Shown: positions 53,426-62,161, counted from the first letter of the stretch. The stretch: DNA of 64,000 nucleotides from an uncultured Sutterella sp. (GCA_958347955.1 CATVXH010000005.1:37933-101932), one strand, 5' to 3'. Translations and numbers: made by a program. Notes: a model not told the origin generated them from the letters alone.

Positions 53426-53638
53426 ATGCCCACTATTCGTGTTAAAGAAAACGAACCGTTTGAAACCGCTCTTCGCCGTTTCAAGCGCACTATTGAAAAG
53501 AGCGGTCTTTTGACCGAATTGCGTGCTCGTGAGTTCTATGAAAAGCCCACGGCTGAACGTAAACGTAAGAAGGCTGCTGCCATCAAGCGTCACTACAAGC
53601 GCTTGCGTAGCCAAATGTTGCCGAAGAAGCTCTACTAA
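53426..53638 (+). CDS. rpsU: Ribosomal protein bS21
   Basis: 70 residues, the usual length, beginning MPTIRVKENEPFETALRRFK and ending in RLRSQMLPKKLY. It is basic and binds the 16S rRNA near the anti-Shine-Dalgarno sequence of the 30S subunit. It opens the macromolecular-synthesis cluster rpsU-yqeY-dnaG-rpoD and is divergent from tsaD, the standard proteobacterial order. Three hairpins follow before yqeY. Confidence 0.97.
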   Translation: MPTIRVKENEPFETALRRFKRTIEKSGLLTELRAREFYEKPTAERKRKKAAAIKRHYKRLRSQMLPKKLY

Positions 53639-53658
53639 TTTTCGGACCGCATACAATG

Positions 53659-53766
53659 GACGGTCAGTCTGAAGCAGTGACCGTCAGGGCTTGAGCTTCG
53701 AGCTTAAAGCCGAAATCACGCGTGCAAAGCTCTGACAGAAGAGAGGGGTTGCACGCGTTTTTTTCA
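53659..53766 (+). terminator. Three tandem hairpins, the last a terminator, between rpsU and yqeY
   Basis: First stem GACGGTCA (53659-53666) / TGACCGTC (53678-53685). A second, imperfect one lies at 53689-53710 (GCTTGAGCT.. / ..AGCTTAAAGC). The third is ACGCGTGCAA (53718-53727) / TTGCACGCGT (53749-53758) with seven T after it. The last is a clear intrinsic terminator inside the operon; it would let rpsU be expressed above the downstream genes. Confidence 0.88.
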
Positions 53767-53777
53767 AAGGAAGCGAA

Positions 53778-54224
53778 ATGACGATTAAAGAACAGATCAT
53801 GGCCGATATGAAGGCCGCGATGAAGGCTCACGACGCCGGCCGTTTGGGCGCCATTCGTTTATTGATGGCTGCCATCAAGCAAAAAGAAGTTGACGAGCGC
53901 ATTCAATGCGGCGACGCCGACATCATCTCGATCATCGCCAAACTCGTCAAACAGCGCCATGATTCCATCGAACAGTACAAGGCCGCCAATCGACAAGATT
54001 TAGCCGATAAAGAGCAGGCTGAAATCGAGGTGCTTTCCACGTACTTGCCTAAGCCCTTTAGCGAAGAGGAGATCGCGGCCATCATTGATGAAGCTATTGC
54101 CTCGATTGGAGCTCATGGCATGGCTGCCATGGGTAAAGTCATGGGCGCGGTCAAGCCCAAGCTGACCGGACGCGCCGATATGGGCAAGGTGTCTGCTCTG
54201 ATTAAGCAAAAGCTTACGGCTTAA
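53778..54224 (+). CDS. yqeY: GatB/YqeY domain protein
   Basis: 148 residues. The YqeY-type helical domain is recognised from AMKAHDAGRLGAIRLLMAAI, KQRHDSIEQYKAANR and the C-terminal MGKVMGAVKPKLTGRADMGK. It resembles the tail domain of GatB that contacts tRNA, but stand-alone YqeY has no assigned function. It sits between rpsU and dnaG, its standard place in many proteobacteria, behind AAAGGAA and just after an internal terminator. The gap to dnaG is 19 bp. Confidence 0.92.
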   Translation: MTIKEQIMADMKAAMKAHDAGRLGAIRLLMAAIKQKEVDERIQCGDADIISIIAKLVKQRHDSIEQYKAANRQDLADKEQAEIEVLSTYLPKPFSEEEIAAIIDEAIASIGAHGMAAMGKVMGAVKPKLTGRADMGKVSALIKQKLTA

Positions 54225-54243
54225 TTCTCTTTGACGTGATCTA

Positions 54244-56151
54244 ATGATCCCAGAGAGTTTTATTGAAGAGGTTCTGTCTCGCACCGACATCGTTCAGGTG
54301 ATCGGTCGGTATGTGAAGTTGCAGCACAAGGGCAGCAACTGGATGGCTTGCTGTCCTTTTCACAAAGAAAAAACGCCCTCGTTTGCTGTTAATCCCAGTA
54401 AGCAGTTTTTTAAATGCTTCGGGTGTGGCGAGCACGGCACGGCCATTACCTTTTTAATGAAATTCAAAGGATTGTCTTTTCCCGAGGCCATTAAAGAGCT
54501 TGCTGATGACCTAGGAATGGAAGTCCCCGAAGATCCGCAAGCGAAAGTCCGTCAGGCTAAGGCGAAGACCCTGACGGATTATTTGGCACAAGCCGCAGAG
54601 TTTTATCACCAAACACTTTTCCATGATCGGAAAGCCATAGAGTATCTGAAGGGACGCGGCATTACTGAAGAAACTGTCAATAAATTTCAATTGGGTTTGT
54701 CTCCCGATGGTTGGCAGGGACTTGAAGCTGTTTTTAAAGGAAAGGCTTACGAAGATCCCAAGCTTGAGGAATGTGGCTTGGTGATAGCCAAGGATGCCCA
54801 CCGCTACGATCGTTTTCGCAGTCGGGTAATGTACCCGATTCGAAATCCCAGAGGGCAGGTTATTGGGTTTGGGGCGAGAACGATGGTGCCGGGTGAGGAG
54901 CCCAAGTACCTTAATTCGCCTGAGACTCCGGTTTATCACAAAAGTCAAGAGCTATACGGCTTGTACGAGGCTCGCGACGCCATCCATAAAAAGGGCCGAG
55001 CCATTGTTTGCGAAGGCTATATGGATGTCATTCAGATGTCCCAAGGCGGTTTTTTGGAAACGGTCGCGGCTTTAGGCACTTCAATTACACCGGAGCATGT
55101 AAAAAAACTTTTTCAACTTTCCGATCACGTTTACTTCTCCTTTGACGGTGATGCGGCAGGATTTAAAGCGGCTCGGCGCGCAATGGAATCCACTTTGTCG
55201 ATCATCACCGATACGCAGACAGCCCATTTTGTGCTTTTGCCGCAAGATGAAGATCCGGACAGTTTGATCAAGAGTCAAGGTTCGGAAGCTTTTGAGGCTC
55301 AGCTTCGCGCGGCGTTTCCGTTGTCAAAGTTCTTTGTCATGGATATCGTTCGCGAAGTCAGCCAAGGTCGGGGGCTTCGTACGGCGGAAGAGCGCGCTCA
55401 GGCGGTGGCCATCGCCAAGCCTTTGCTTCAGCGCATGAGCGCTCAAGCGTTAAGACAGCTGCTGGTGCAGGAATTCTCCGCGACTGTTCGCATGGATCCG
55501 GGCGAATTGGCCGCTCTCTGTGGGGTCACCCTGCTGGATGTGCCCAAGCATCAGAAGCCTGCCGGTCAAACGGCGGCCTATGGGCGTGACACCAAACAAG
55601 GCCAACGCTATCGCCGTCCGGCTCGTCCTGTCACCACCGGACCGGTTTTCACAAATATCAAGCGACGTCTTTTGCAGTGTTTTATCACTCATCCTTCATG
55701 GCTTTTGAAATATTCCGAACAAATCGAGTATGAAATGCTCGATACGGTCGATCAATGGGAAGAAGCCATCGTGAGGCTATGGCACTTGGCAGAAGATCAC
55801 TCCAAGGGCGAGGGTTTTGAGCAAACTCAGCTTACCACGGGTTACTTGCTTTCCTTCATGCAAGACGATCCCCTGTATGATCAGTTGGCTGATTTGGTTT
55901 CTGAAGAGGAAGTGTTGCAAACGCCGGCGGAAGTGGCTGAGTATGAAATAAAGTGTGCTTTTTTAAAATTGGAAAAGGCGCAGCTTGATGCGAAAATCGC
56001 CGAGCTCCTCAGTATGGAAGAAAGAGGGGAGCCCGTTGAAGCTCAATTCATTGAGAGACTCTTTAAGCGTCGCCAAGACATACATCGTTCTTTAATTGAC
56101 GAAAGTTCTCAAGCGGTTGATTACGTGTTGGATGGACGGTTGAGTGGCTAA
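54244..56151 (+). CDS. dnaG: DNA primase
   Basis: 635 residues. The N-terminal CHC2 zinc finger is CCPFHKEKTPSFA with FKCFGCGEHG. The TOPRIM core has IVCEGYMDVIQMSQGG and YFSFDGDAAGFKAARRAM. The C-terminal region (from about 450) is the DnaB-binding domain. It makes RNA primers at the fork. A 206-bp gap separates it from rpoD, with its own promoter-like elements. Confidence 0.96.
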   Translation: MIPESFIEEVLSRTDIVQVIGRYVKLQHKGSNWMACCPFHKEKTPSFAVNPSKQFFKCFGCGEHGTAITFLMKFKGLSFPEAIKELADDLGMEVPEDPQAKVRQAKAKTLTDYLAQAAEFYHQTLFHDRKAIEYLKGRGITEETVNKFQLGLSPDGWQGLEAVFKGKAYEDPKLEECGLVIAKDAHRYDRFRSRVMYPIRNPRGQVIGFGARTMVPGEEPKYLNSPETPVYHKSQELYGLYEARDAIHKKGRAIVCEGYMDVIQMSQGGFLETVAALGTSITPEHVKKLFQLSDHVYFSFDGDAAGFKAARRAMESTLSIITDTQTAHFVLLPQDEDPDSLIKSQGSEAFEAQLRAAFPLSKFFVMDIVREVSQGRGLRTAEERAQAVAIAKPLLQRMSAQALRQLLVQEFSATVRMDPGELAALCGVTLLDVPKHQKPAGQTAAYGRDTKQGQRYRRPARPVTTGPVFTNIKRRLLQCFITHPSWLLKYSEQIEYEMLDTVDQWEEAIVRLWHLAEDHSKGEGFEQTQLTTGYLLSFMQDDPLYDQLADLVSEEEVLQTPAEVAEYEIKCAFLKLEKAQLDAKIAELLSMEERGEPVEAQFIERLFKRRQDIHRSLIDESSQAVDYVLDGRLSG

Positions 56152-56242
56152 GCAGTTGTAGGATTAGCTCGTTTTTGTGAAACAAAATCAGCTCTAAAGT
56201 TCGTATAATCGCAAGGTCGTTTGTAAAACCTAAAAATCGAAT

Positions 56243-56286
56243 TTGACACGAAATGTTGTAAATTTGAATTACAGTCATTTCAAATT
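56243..56286 (+). promoter_or_regulatory. Promoter and 8-bp inverted repeat upstream of the first rpoD
   Basis: A consensus TTGACA lies at 56243-56248. AATTTGAA (56261-56268) and TTCAAATT (56279-56286) form a perfect inverted repeat with a 10-bp centre, placed where the -10 element would be (GAATTA at 56266). A separate perfect TATAAT is at about 56207. The repeat could be a repressor operator or an RNA hairpin. Confidence 0.5.
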
Positions 56287-56357
56287 GCGAACGATAGGAT
56301 CCCCAGAGCTGTTATTACTGTCCGGTGCTGTGTCCCGGCGGGCATTGAGTGTGTTGT

Positions 56358-58409
56358 ATGGCTACTCGAAAGAAAAAGACGCACAAAAGCGAACCGTTAT
56401 CCGTCAATTCTGCTATGTCGGCGGAAACCACCATCAATATTCTTTTTGATCAACCGATTCAAATCCAAACGCCGGATCCCAAGGCCTTGCCGAAAGCGAG
56501 CAACGGCAGTCGGCAAAAGATGCGTCTGAAAAAATCTCTGGAGAAGGTTTATCAAAATGGTGCCAGTGAGTTGCGCATACAAAAATTGCGCGGACTGATT
56601 GTGCAGGCCAAACAATCCGGCTACGTGACCTATGAACAGCTCTCCGAAGTGTTGCCCGAGCAGGTCGACGATGAGGAAGAGGCTGTCGCGAAGCTTGAGC
56701 ACGCTTTTAATTTTTTGGGCATTCAGGTGCTTGATCAGCCGCCGGCTGATGATGAAATACTGCTGAATGATTCGCCGCTGTCTTTGGTTCAGGATGACGA
56801 TTCTGACGATGAAGATGATGTTTTGTCGTTGGTTGAGAGCGATGTGGCTCGCACGTCTGATCCTATGACAATGTATACCCGAGAAATGGGTACTGTGCCT
56901 CTTTTAACCCGAGAAGAAGAGATAGCGATATCTCGCCGTATAGAAAATGGTTTCCGAGAAATGATGGAGGCCATCGCGGACAGTCCTCTTGCATTGAAAA
57001 CATTAGTTGATATGGCTGAAACGCTTCGCAACGATGAAGTGAGTGTTGAGGCGATTGTTGACGGAGTCACCGACGAGGAGATATCAGATTCTCCAATCGG
57101 CCGGCAAGAGGTTCCTGAGTATGATGAGGAGGCCGATGATGAGGTGCAGGAGATTTCCATAGGCGCTTCGGCAATGAGTTCCGAACAACTTAAGGTGCTT
57201 AAGGATACAACGCTGGAGATTCTTGAAACTTGTCGTGGTTACTATGAGTGCATGCTCACGCTGCCGGTCGATAGTGATGAATACCACCAATTGGAAATGG
57301 CGGTCAAAGATCAGCTGATGCGTGTTCGTTTTACCTCTTCCACAGTGCGCACGCTATCGGATCTTTTGCATGACAAGGCCGAGTATTACAAACGGTTGGA
57401 GTCCGATGCCCGCCGGATATTGGTGGACGTGGTCGGTATGCCGAAAGCGGAGTTTACTCATCTGTACCGTGAGCAAGGGTTCAGCAAAGAGGCTTTACAG
57501 GCCATATTAAAGAGCGATAAAAGTTATTCTCTTTCATTTGAGAAGAACTTTGATTCTATTTTGAATATCCAAGACAAATACGAGCGCTTTGTTTCCGAGG
57601 CTCGTTTGTCCGCCACGCGCATGCGCGCGCTCTACAGTCAAATGTGTGAGGCTGAGCAAAACGTGCACGAAGCTAAGCAGGAAATGATCAATGCCAACCT
57701 CCGGTTGGTCATTTCCATAGCCAAGCATTATTTGAATCGAGGGCTGCAATTCTTGGACCTTATCCAGGAAGGCAACCTTGGTTTGATGAAGGCCGTGGAC
57801 AAATTTGAATACCGCCGGGGATATAAATTCTCGACCTATGCCACTTGGTGGATCCGGCAGTCAATCACCCGAGCTCTTGCCGATCAGGGACGCACAATCC
57901 GTATTCCGGTGCACATGGTCGAAACACTTAACAAAATCACCCGTCTTTCTCGTGAATATCAGCAAGAATTCGGTCGCGAGCCCTCTTACGCTTATTTGGC
58001 TCAGAAAGTTGGTTTGACTGAACAGCGTGTGCGTACGATTATGCGCGCCCGTCGCGAACCGGTTTCAATTGACTCTCCGGTGGGCGATGAAGAGGATTCT
58101 CATTTAATTGATTTTATTGAGGACCAAAGCAACCCAAGTCCTTTGGAAAGAGCGGAAAACGATAATCTCAAGCAAGTTGTCCACGAGGTTCTGGCTTCGC
58201 TTTCTCCGAGAGAGGCTAAAGTGCTTATGTTGCGTTATGGTATTGACACCAGCACTGAGCATACGCTTGAGGAGTTAGGCAGACAATTTGTCGTGACGCG
58301 TGAAAGAATCCGTCAGATTGAGGCTAAGGCGTTACGAAAATTGCGCCATCCCAGTCGGGCAAATAAATTGCGCGGTTTTTTAGATGATGATGACATAAAA
58401 AATATTTGA
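56358..58409 (+). CDS. rpoD: Primary sigma factor RpoD (canonical copy)
   Basis: 683 residues from the ATG at 56358. Region 1.1 is at about 60-130; region 1.2 starts near 168 (DPMTMYTREMGTVPLLTREE). A long acidic non-conserved part follows. Regions 2.1-2.4 start near 444 (NLRLVISIAKHYLNRGLQFL, then STYATWWIRQSITRALADQG). Region 4.2 has VTRERIRQIEAKALRKLRHP, nearly identical to E. coli. The C-terminus (LRGFLDDDD) is also E. coli-like. It directs RNA polymerase to housekeeping promoters. It is followed about 440 bp later by a second RpoD-type gene. Confidence 0.95.
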   Translation: MATRKKKTHKSEPLSVNSAMSAETTINILFDQPIQIQTPDPKALPKASNGSRQKMRLKKSLEKVYQNGASELRIQKLRGLIVQAKQSGYVTYEQLSEVLPEQVDDEEEAVAKLEHAFNFLGIQVLDQPPADDEILLNDSPLSLVQDDDSDDEDDVLSLVESDVARTSDPMTMYTREMGTVPLLTREEEIAISRRIENGFREMMEAIADSPLALKTLVDMAETLRNDEVSVEAIVDGVTDEEISDSPIGRQEVPEYDEEADDEVQEISIGASAMSSEQLKVLKDTTLEILETCRGYYECMLTLPVDSDEYHQLEMAVKDQLMRVRFTSSTVRTLSDLLHDKAEYYKRLESDARRILVDVVGMPKAEFTHLYREQGFSKEALQAILKSDKSYSLSFEKNFDSILNIQDKYERFVSEARLSATRMRALYSQMCEAEQNVHEAKQEMINANLRLVISIAKHYLNRGLQFLDLIQEGNLGLMKAVDKFEYRRGYKFSTYATWWIRQSITRALADQGRTIRIPVHMVETLNKITRLSREYQQEFGREPSYAYLAQKVGLTEQRVRTIMRARREPVSIDSPVGDEEDSHLIDFIEDQSNPSPLERAENDNLKQVVHEVLASLSPREAKVLMLRYGIDTSTEHTLEELGRQFVVTRERIRQIEAKALRKLRHPSRANKLRGFLDDDDIKNI

Positions 58410-58433
58410 TTTAAATCAAATAAATATAAGAGC

Positions 58434-58463
58434 CTGTGCAAATTGTTGCACAGATTAATCTTT
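58434..58463 (+). terminator. Terminator after the first rpoD
   Basis: CTGTGCAA (58434-58441) pairs with TTGCACAG (58446-58453), an 8-bp perfect stem with a 4-nt loop. The tail ATTAATCTTTT is only moderately T-rich, so some readthrough into the downstream RNA is likely. Confidence 0.7.
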
Positions 58464-58474
58464 TCAGTGTATCT

Positions 58475-58852
58475 TAATAAGTTCGCAGAGGTTTGGTGGC
58501 CCTTCGTCATCGGACGAATCTAGTCTATTCCTTTATCTTAGCCCTAAAACCTACTGCTTGATGATAATTCGCGTCCTGTCGCGTGCCTGCCGGTCTGCGG
58601 TTAGTTGTTTAGCGATAGGACAAACAACGGGAACGAGGTTTGCCGAGCAAACCTAACCGGTTGGAGAATACTCTGTTGCGTGGGTCTAAGGCTAGGAGCG
58701 CGAAATTTCTATTGATGCCAAAGTTGACGTCCGTGATGATGACGTTTGGGGACTATTGTTCCATTGGAATTTCTCGCGATTATTCTCAATAGCCTAAACA
58801 CGTAAACGAGTTGATACCGACCAGTGGTATTACTAATAGTTTATACGAGATT
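58475..58852 (+). ncRNA. Structured RNA region between the two rpoD genes
   Basis: No conserved protein frame is visible across about 380 bp, but pairing is dense. TTCGTC/GACGAA (58503-58518); CGGTTAG (58598-58604) / CTAACCG (58653-58659) closing two hairpins, GTTGTTT/AAACAAC (58604-58628) and AGGTTTGC-CGA-GCAAACCT (58636-58654). A second block: GAGAATA (58664-58670) / TATTCTC (58781-58787), and GCGCGAAATTTC (58698-58709) / GGAATTTCTCGC (58766-58777), with inner CCAAA/TTTGG and CGTC/GACG. AGGCTA (58689-58694) / TAGCCT (58790-58795) crosses the outer stem, as in a pseudoknot or switch. It is either a separate RNA or the leader of the second rpoD. A short ATG frame at 58561 of 31 codons is present but unremarkable. 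Confidence 0.6.
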
Positions 58853-61003
58853 ATGACCAAAGCGACTGTCAAAAAAACAACCGCCTCTAGAAAATCTTCC
58901 AAGCTTGTTGAGGAAGATATGAAGCCGGCTTCTGCTCATCAGGAAGATTTCGACGAGTGGTTGCATTCGCATGACCAGTTGAAGTTTGACCTCAAGGGCA
59001 ATTTGCAGCTCGATGAAGATGAAGTTGACCAAGAGGAGCTCGATGAACAAGAGCTTGAAGAAGAAATCGAAGAGGCGGAAGAATTTTCCGAAGATGATTT
59101 CGGCGACGACTATGGGGATATGCCTAAGCCTGAGAAGCGTAAGTCTTCTCGCAAAAAAAACGATCCGCTGTTGGATTTGCCGCCCGCTCCTGCCGAGCAT
59201 GAAGACGGTGCTGAGAACGGTTACCGTCAATTGGTTCGATTCGGACGTTCCCGCGGTTGGGTAACGATTGCCGAAATTAATGACTTGTTGCCGGAAAGTG
59301 CTTTGCGTTCCGAAGATGCCCTGACGGAAATTACGTTGGGTTTGGGACGTTTCGGTGTTCAAGTGTTCGACCATACCCCTGATGAAGACACAGTGGCTAT
59401 GTTGGCTGAACAGCAGGCAACGGTTGACGATGACATTGATGAAGAAGACGCTGCTACGATTTTGACTCCCGAAGAAAGCGCGGGCTTGTCCAAGGATCCT
59501 CTTCGCGCCTATCTTCGTGGCGTAGGCAGTCATAAACTTTTGACCCGCGAAGGAGAAATCGAGGTTGCGAAGAGCATTGAGCAGCACCGCGCACGTTTGG
59601 TGCAAGTTGTGTTGATGTCGCCGCTTTCCATCCAAGAATTGCTCAATTTGGCTGAAAAGATTCGTGAAGGGTCTGAAACGATCGATAACGTTATCGATGG
59701 TTTCACCGATGTGGCCGGCGATGAAATTCAAGATGATAGCGGCGATCTGAACACTGATATCGGTGCGGCCGCTATGACGGTTGAGCAGCTCGAAGAAATG
59801 AAGGAACGCGCCTTAGAGATGTTCGATCGATTAAAGGTCTATCTTGAAAAGATGCATCAAAGCTTTTCTGATCCGGAAAAGAAGAAAGATTTCGAGCGCG
59901 CTCGTCAAAATATCGCCGACGAATTGTCAATTGTGCGTTTTTCCGTGAAGACGGTGACACACTTGGCCGATATTCTTGCTGAACATATGTCCAAGGTCAC
60001 AGACACGATGTACGCGATGCGTGACGTGATGGTCAATAAAGCTCACATGCCGCAAGAGCGTTTCGTTAAAGGTTTTAACGAGCGTTGCTGTGATCGTCAA
60101 TGGTTAAACGATGAGATCGCACTTGGGCAACCGTGGTCTGCCGCTCTGGAGAACAATCGCGGTGTCTTCGAAGAGCTTCAGGCTCGACTTTTGGGACTTC
60201 AGGAGGATGCCAGCCTTCCGATTTCCGAGCAGAGAGATTTGCACCGTAGCATGACGGTGGCTCAGGCTAGCCTTTCTAAGGCAAAAGCCAAAATGATCGA
60301 AGCGAACCTGCGTTTGGTGATTTCCATTGCCAAGGGGTATGTCAACCGCGGTTTGGCAATGCCTGACCTGATTCAGGAAGGTAATTTAGGTTTGATGAAG
60401 GCGGTCGATAAGTTTGAGTACCGTCGCGGCTATAAGTTTTCGACTTATGCGACTTGGTGGGTCAGACAGGCTGTGACGCGCGCGGTGGCCGACTACGGTA
60501 ACACGATTCGCATTCCGGTCCACATGACTGAGTCTTATAACAAGATTCGCCGCATCAAACAGAAATATTTGCAAGAACACGGCAAGCAGCCCTCTGATAA
60601 CGAATTAGCTGATTTGTCCGGAGTTCCTTTGCCTAAGGTACAGCTTTTGATTCAGGCCATGCGAGGCGTGGAGTCCATCGACGCTCCCATTGGAGACGAT
60701 GAGGATGCCACTAAGCTTGATTTTGTCCGCGGTGATGAAGAACAGGATCCGCAACGCCGCTTCATGGTGACGGCGATGGAAGAAGAAATCAAGAAATCGC
60801 TCGATCGTTTAACCGATCGCGAAGCCACGGTATTGCGGTTGCGTTATGGCATCGGAACCAGTCATGACCACACGCTCGAGGAGGTGGGTCGTTCCATGGG
60901 ATTGACCCGTGAACGTGTTCGTCAGATTGAAAGCGCGGCCATACGCAAACTACGTAGCCCGGATTTTGCGGAAAGACTTCGTGACTACGTTCAAACCCGT
61001 TAA
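58853..61003 (+). CDS. Second RpoD-type sigma-70 factor
   Basis: 716 residues from the ATG at 58853; a TTG 14 codons earlier is possible. A lysine-rich head and an acidic segment (about 45-90) precede region 1.1. Region 1.2 is at about 214 (KDPLRAYLRGVGSHKLLTRE), regions 2.1-2.4 from about 483 (RGYKFSTYATWWVRQAVTRA), region 4 from about 640 with LTRERVRQIESAAIRKLRSP. It carries all parts of a group 1 factor, unlike RpoS. Differences from the first copy include IRQSITRALADQG to VRQAVTRAVADYG, and a region 3.2 finger lacking the usual DFIED. It may be an alternative primary sigma factor. It ends at a terminator. Confidence 0.92.
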   Translation: MTKATVKKTTASRKSSKLVEEDMKPASAHQEDFDEWLHSHDQLKFDLKGNLQLDEDEVDQEELDEQELEEEIEEAEEFSEDDFGDDYGDMPKPEKRKSSRKKNDPLLDLPPAPAEHEDGAENGYRQLVRFGRSRGWVTIAEINDLLPESALRSEDALTEITLGLGRFGVQVFDHTPDEDTVAMLAEQQATVDDDIDEEDAATILTPEESAGLSKDPLRAYLRGVGSHKLLTREGEIEVAKSIEQHRARLVQVVLMSPLSIQELLNLAEKIREGSETIDNVIDGFTDVAGDEIQDDSGDLNTDIGAAAMTVEQLEEMKERALEMFDRLKVYLEKMHQSFSDPEKKKDFERARQNIADELSIVRFSVKTVTHLADILAEHMSKVTDTMYAMRDVMVNKAHMPQERFVKGFNERCCDRQWLNDEIALGQPWSAALENNRGVFEELQARLLGLQEDASLPISEQRDLHRSMTVAQASLSKAKAKMIEANLRLVISIAKGYVNRGLAMPDLIQEGNLGLMKAVDKFEYRRGYKFSTYATWWVRQAVTRAVADYGNTIRIPVHMTESYNKIRRIKQKYLQEHGKQPSDNELADLSGVPLPKVQLLIQAMRGVESIDAPIGDDEDATKLDFVRGDEEQDPQRRFMVTAMEEEIKKSLDRLTDREATVLRLRYGIGTSHDHTLEEVGRSMGLTRERVRQIESAAIRKLRSPDFAERLRDYVQTR

Positions 61004-61024
61004 TAATTAACCTTCTTGTATTTG

Positions 61025-61059
61025 GGCCACTCCTATCGCAAGGTACGAGTGGCCTTTTT
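61025..61059 (+). terminator. Terminator after the second rpoD
   Basis: GGCCACTC (61025-61032) pairs with GAGTGGCC (61047-61054), followed by five T and then C. It ends only 8 nt before dusA, so dusA needs its own promoter or readthrough. Confidence 0.85.
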
Positions 61060-61066
61060 CGAAAAG

Positions 61067-62086
61067 ATGACTCAACTGAATCCCTGGCGCTTTTGTGTGG
61101 CGCCCATGCTTGACTGGACAGATCGGCATTGCCGCTATTTTCATCGTCAATTGTCCAGGCATGCGAGACTTTACACGGAAATGGTAACCACTGGCGCCAT
61201 AATTTTTGGGGACAAGGCCCGACATTTGGATTTCAACGCTGAAGAGCACCCGGTGGCGTTGCAGCTGGGTGGCAGCGATCCGAAGGATCTTGCATTGTGT
61301 GCAAAGATTGCTCAGGAATGGGGTTACGATGAGGTGAACCTTAATTGCGGCTGTCCGAGTGAGCGAGTACAGAGAGGGTCGTTTGGAGCGTGTTTGATGG
61401 CCGAGCCCGCGCTTGTGGCGGATTGTTGCAAAGCGATGATGGATGCCGTTGATATTGATGTGACAGTGAAGCATCGCATCGGGATTGACAAAATTGAGGA
61501 TTATGGTTTTGTCCGTGACTTTGTCGGAACGCTTTTTGACGCCGGTGTCAGAACGTTCATTGTTCATACAAGAAATGCTTGGCTCAAAGGATTGAGTCCT
61601 AAAGAAAATCGTGAAGTCCCACCTTTAAAGAGAGAGGTGGCTTTTGATCTTAAAAAAGATTTTCCGCAGGCAACAATAGTGATCAATGGACAGATTGATA
61701 CGTTGGAATTGGCTGAAGAGTTGTTGCAGAAGGTCGACGGCGTCATGATGGGGCGAGCGGCTTACAAGACACCTTGGGTGTTGAGTGATGTTGATGCGCG
61801 TTTGTTTGCTGACATGCATCCGGTGGCAACTCGAGAGCAACTCATTGAGATAATGACTAAGTACCTTGAACGAGAGACACCGAAAGACAGTCACGTGCCT
61901 CGTGCGACAGCCAAAGCGATGATTGGGTTGTTGCAAGGGCTCGCCGGCGCGCGGTTTTATCGTCGAACATTGTCCGACCCCGCGGCCTTCGCAGAAACCG
62001 GAACTCAAGTTTTGAAAGCTGCCTATGCGAGTGCCGGTTGGGGAGAGCGTCTTACTGACGATCGCCGCGATGATGACGAATTTTGA
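61067..62086 (+). CDS. dusA: tRNA-dihydrouridine(20/20a) synthase DusA
   Basis: 339 residues from the ATG at 61067; the frame upstream runs through the terminator and is not conserved. DusA rather than DusB/C is indicated by APMLDWTDRHCRYFHRQLSR, YTEMVTTGAIIFG, LNCGCPSERVQRGSFGACLM and the SPKENREVPPL segment. The catalytic cysteine is in NCGCPS. It is an FMN enzyme that reduces U20/U20a in tRNA D-loops with NADPH. It lies between the second rpoD and etfB. Confidence 0.94.
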   Translation: MTQLNPWRFCVAPMLDWTDRHCRYFHRQLSRHARLYTEMVTTGAIIFGDKARHLDFNAEEHPVALQLGGSDPKDLALCAKIAQEWGYDEVNLNCGCPSERVQRGSFGACLMAEPALVADCCKAMMDAVDIDVTVKHRIGIDKIEDYGFVRDFVGTLFDAGVRTFIVHTRNAWLKGLSPKENREVPPLKREVAFDLKKDFPQATIVINGQIDTLELAEELLQKVDGVMMGRAAYKTPWVLSDVDARLFADMHPVATREQLIEIMTKYLERETPKDSHVPRATAKAMIGLLQGLAGARFYRRTLSDPAAFAETGTQVLKAAYASAGWGERLTDDRRDDDEF

Positions 62087-62161
62087 AATTGCCAACGATA
62101 TAATGGGCGCAACTGAAAAGAATTTTGTTATTGCCTGACGATTGCAGGCTAAAGGATGATT

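Noticed and set aside
58561..58656. 31-codon frame from ATG 58561 as a leader peptide
   Set aside because: No ribosome site in front and no run of regulatory codons; it lies over the hairpins and is more likely chance.
58475..58852. 6S RNA, tmRNA, RNase P RNA or SRP RNA
   Set aside because: Short 6S-like words occur, but the symmetric central bubble, the tmRNA acceptor/T-arm and tag, the RNase P core motifs and the SRP tetraloop region were not found. A covariance search would settle it.
58841..59731. 296-codon minus-strand frame
   Set aside because: It lies wholly inside the second rpoD in antisense and reads as low-complexity shadow sequence.
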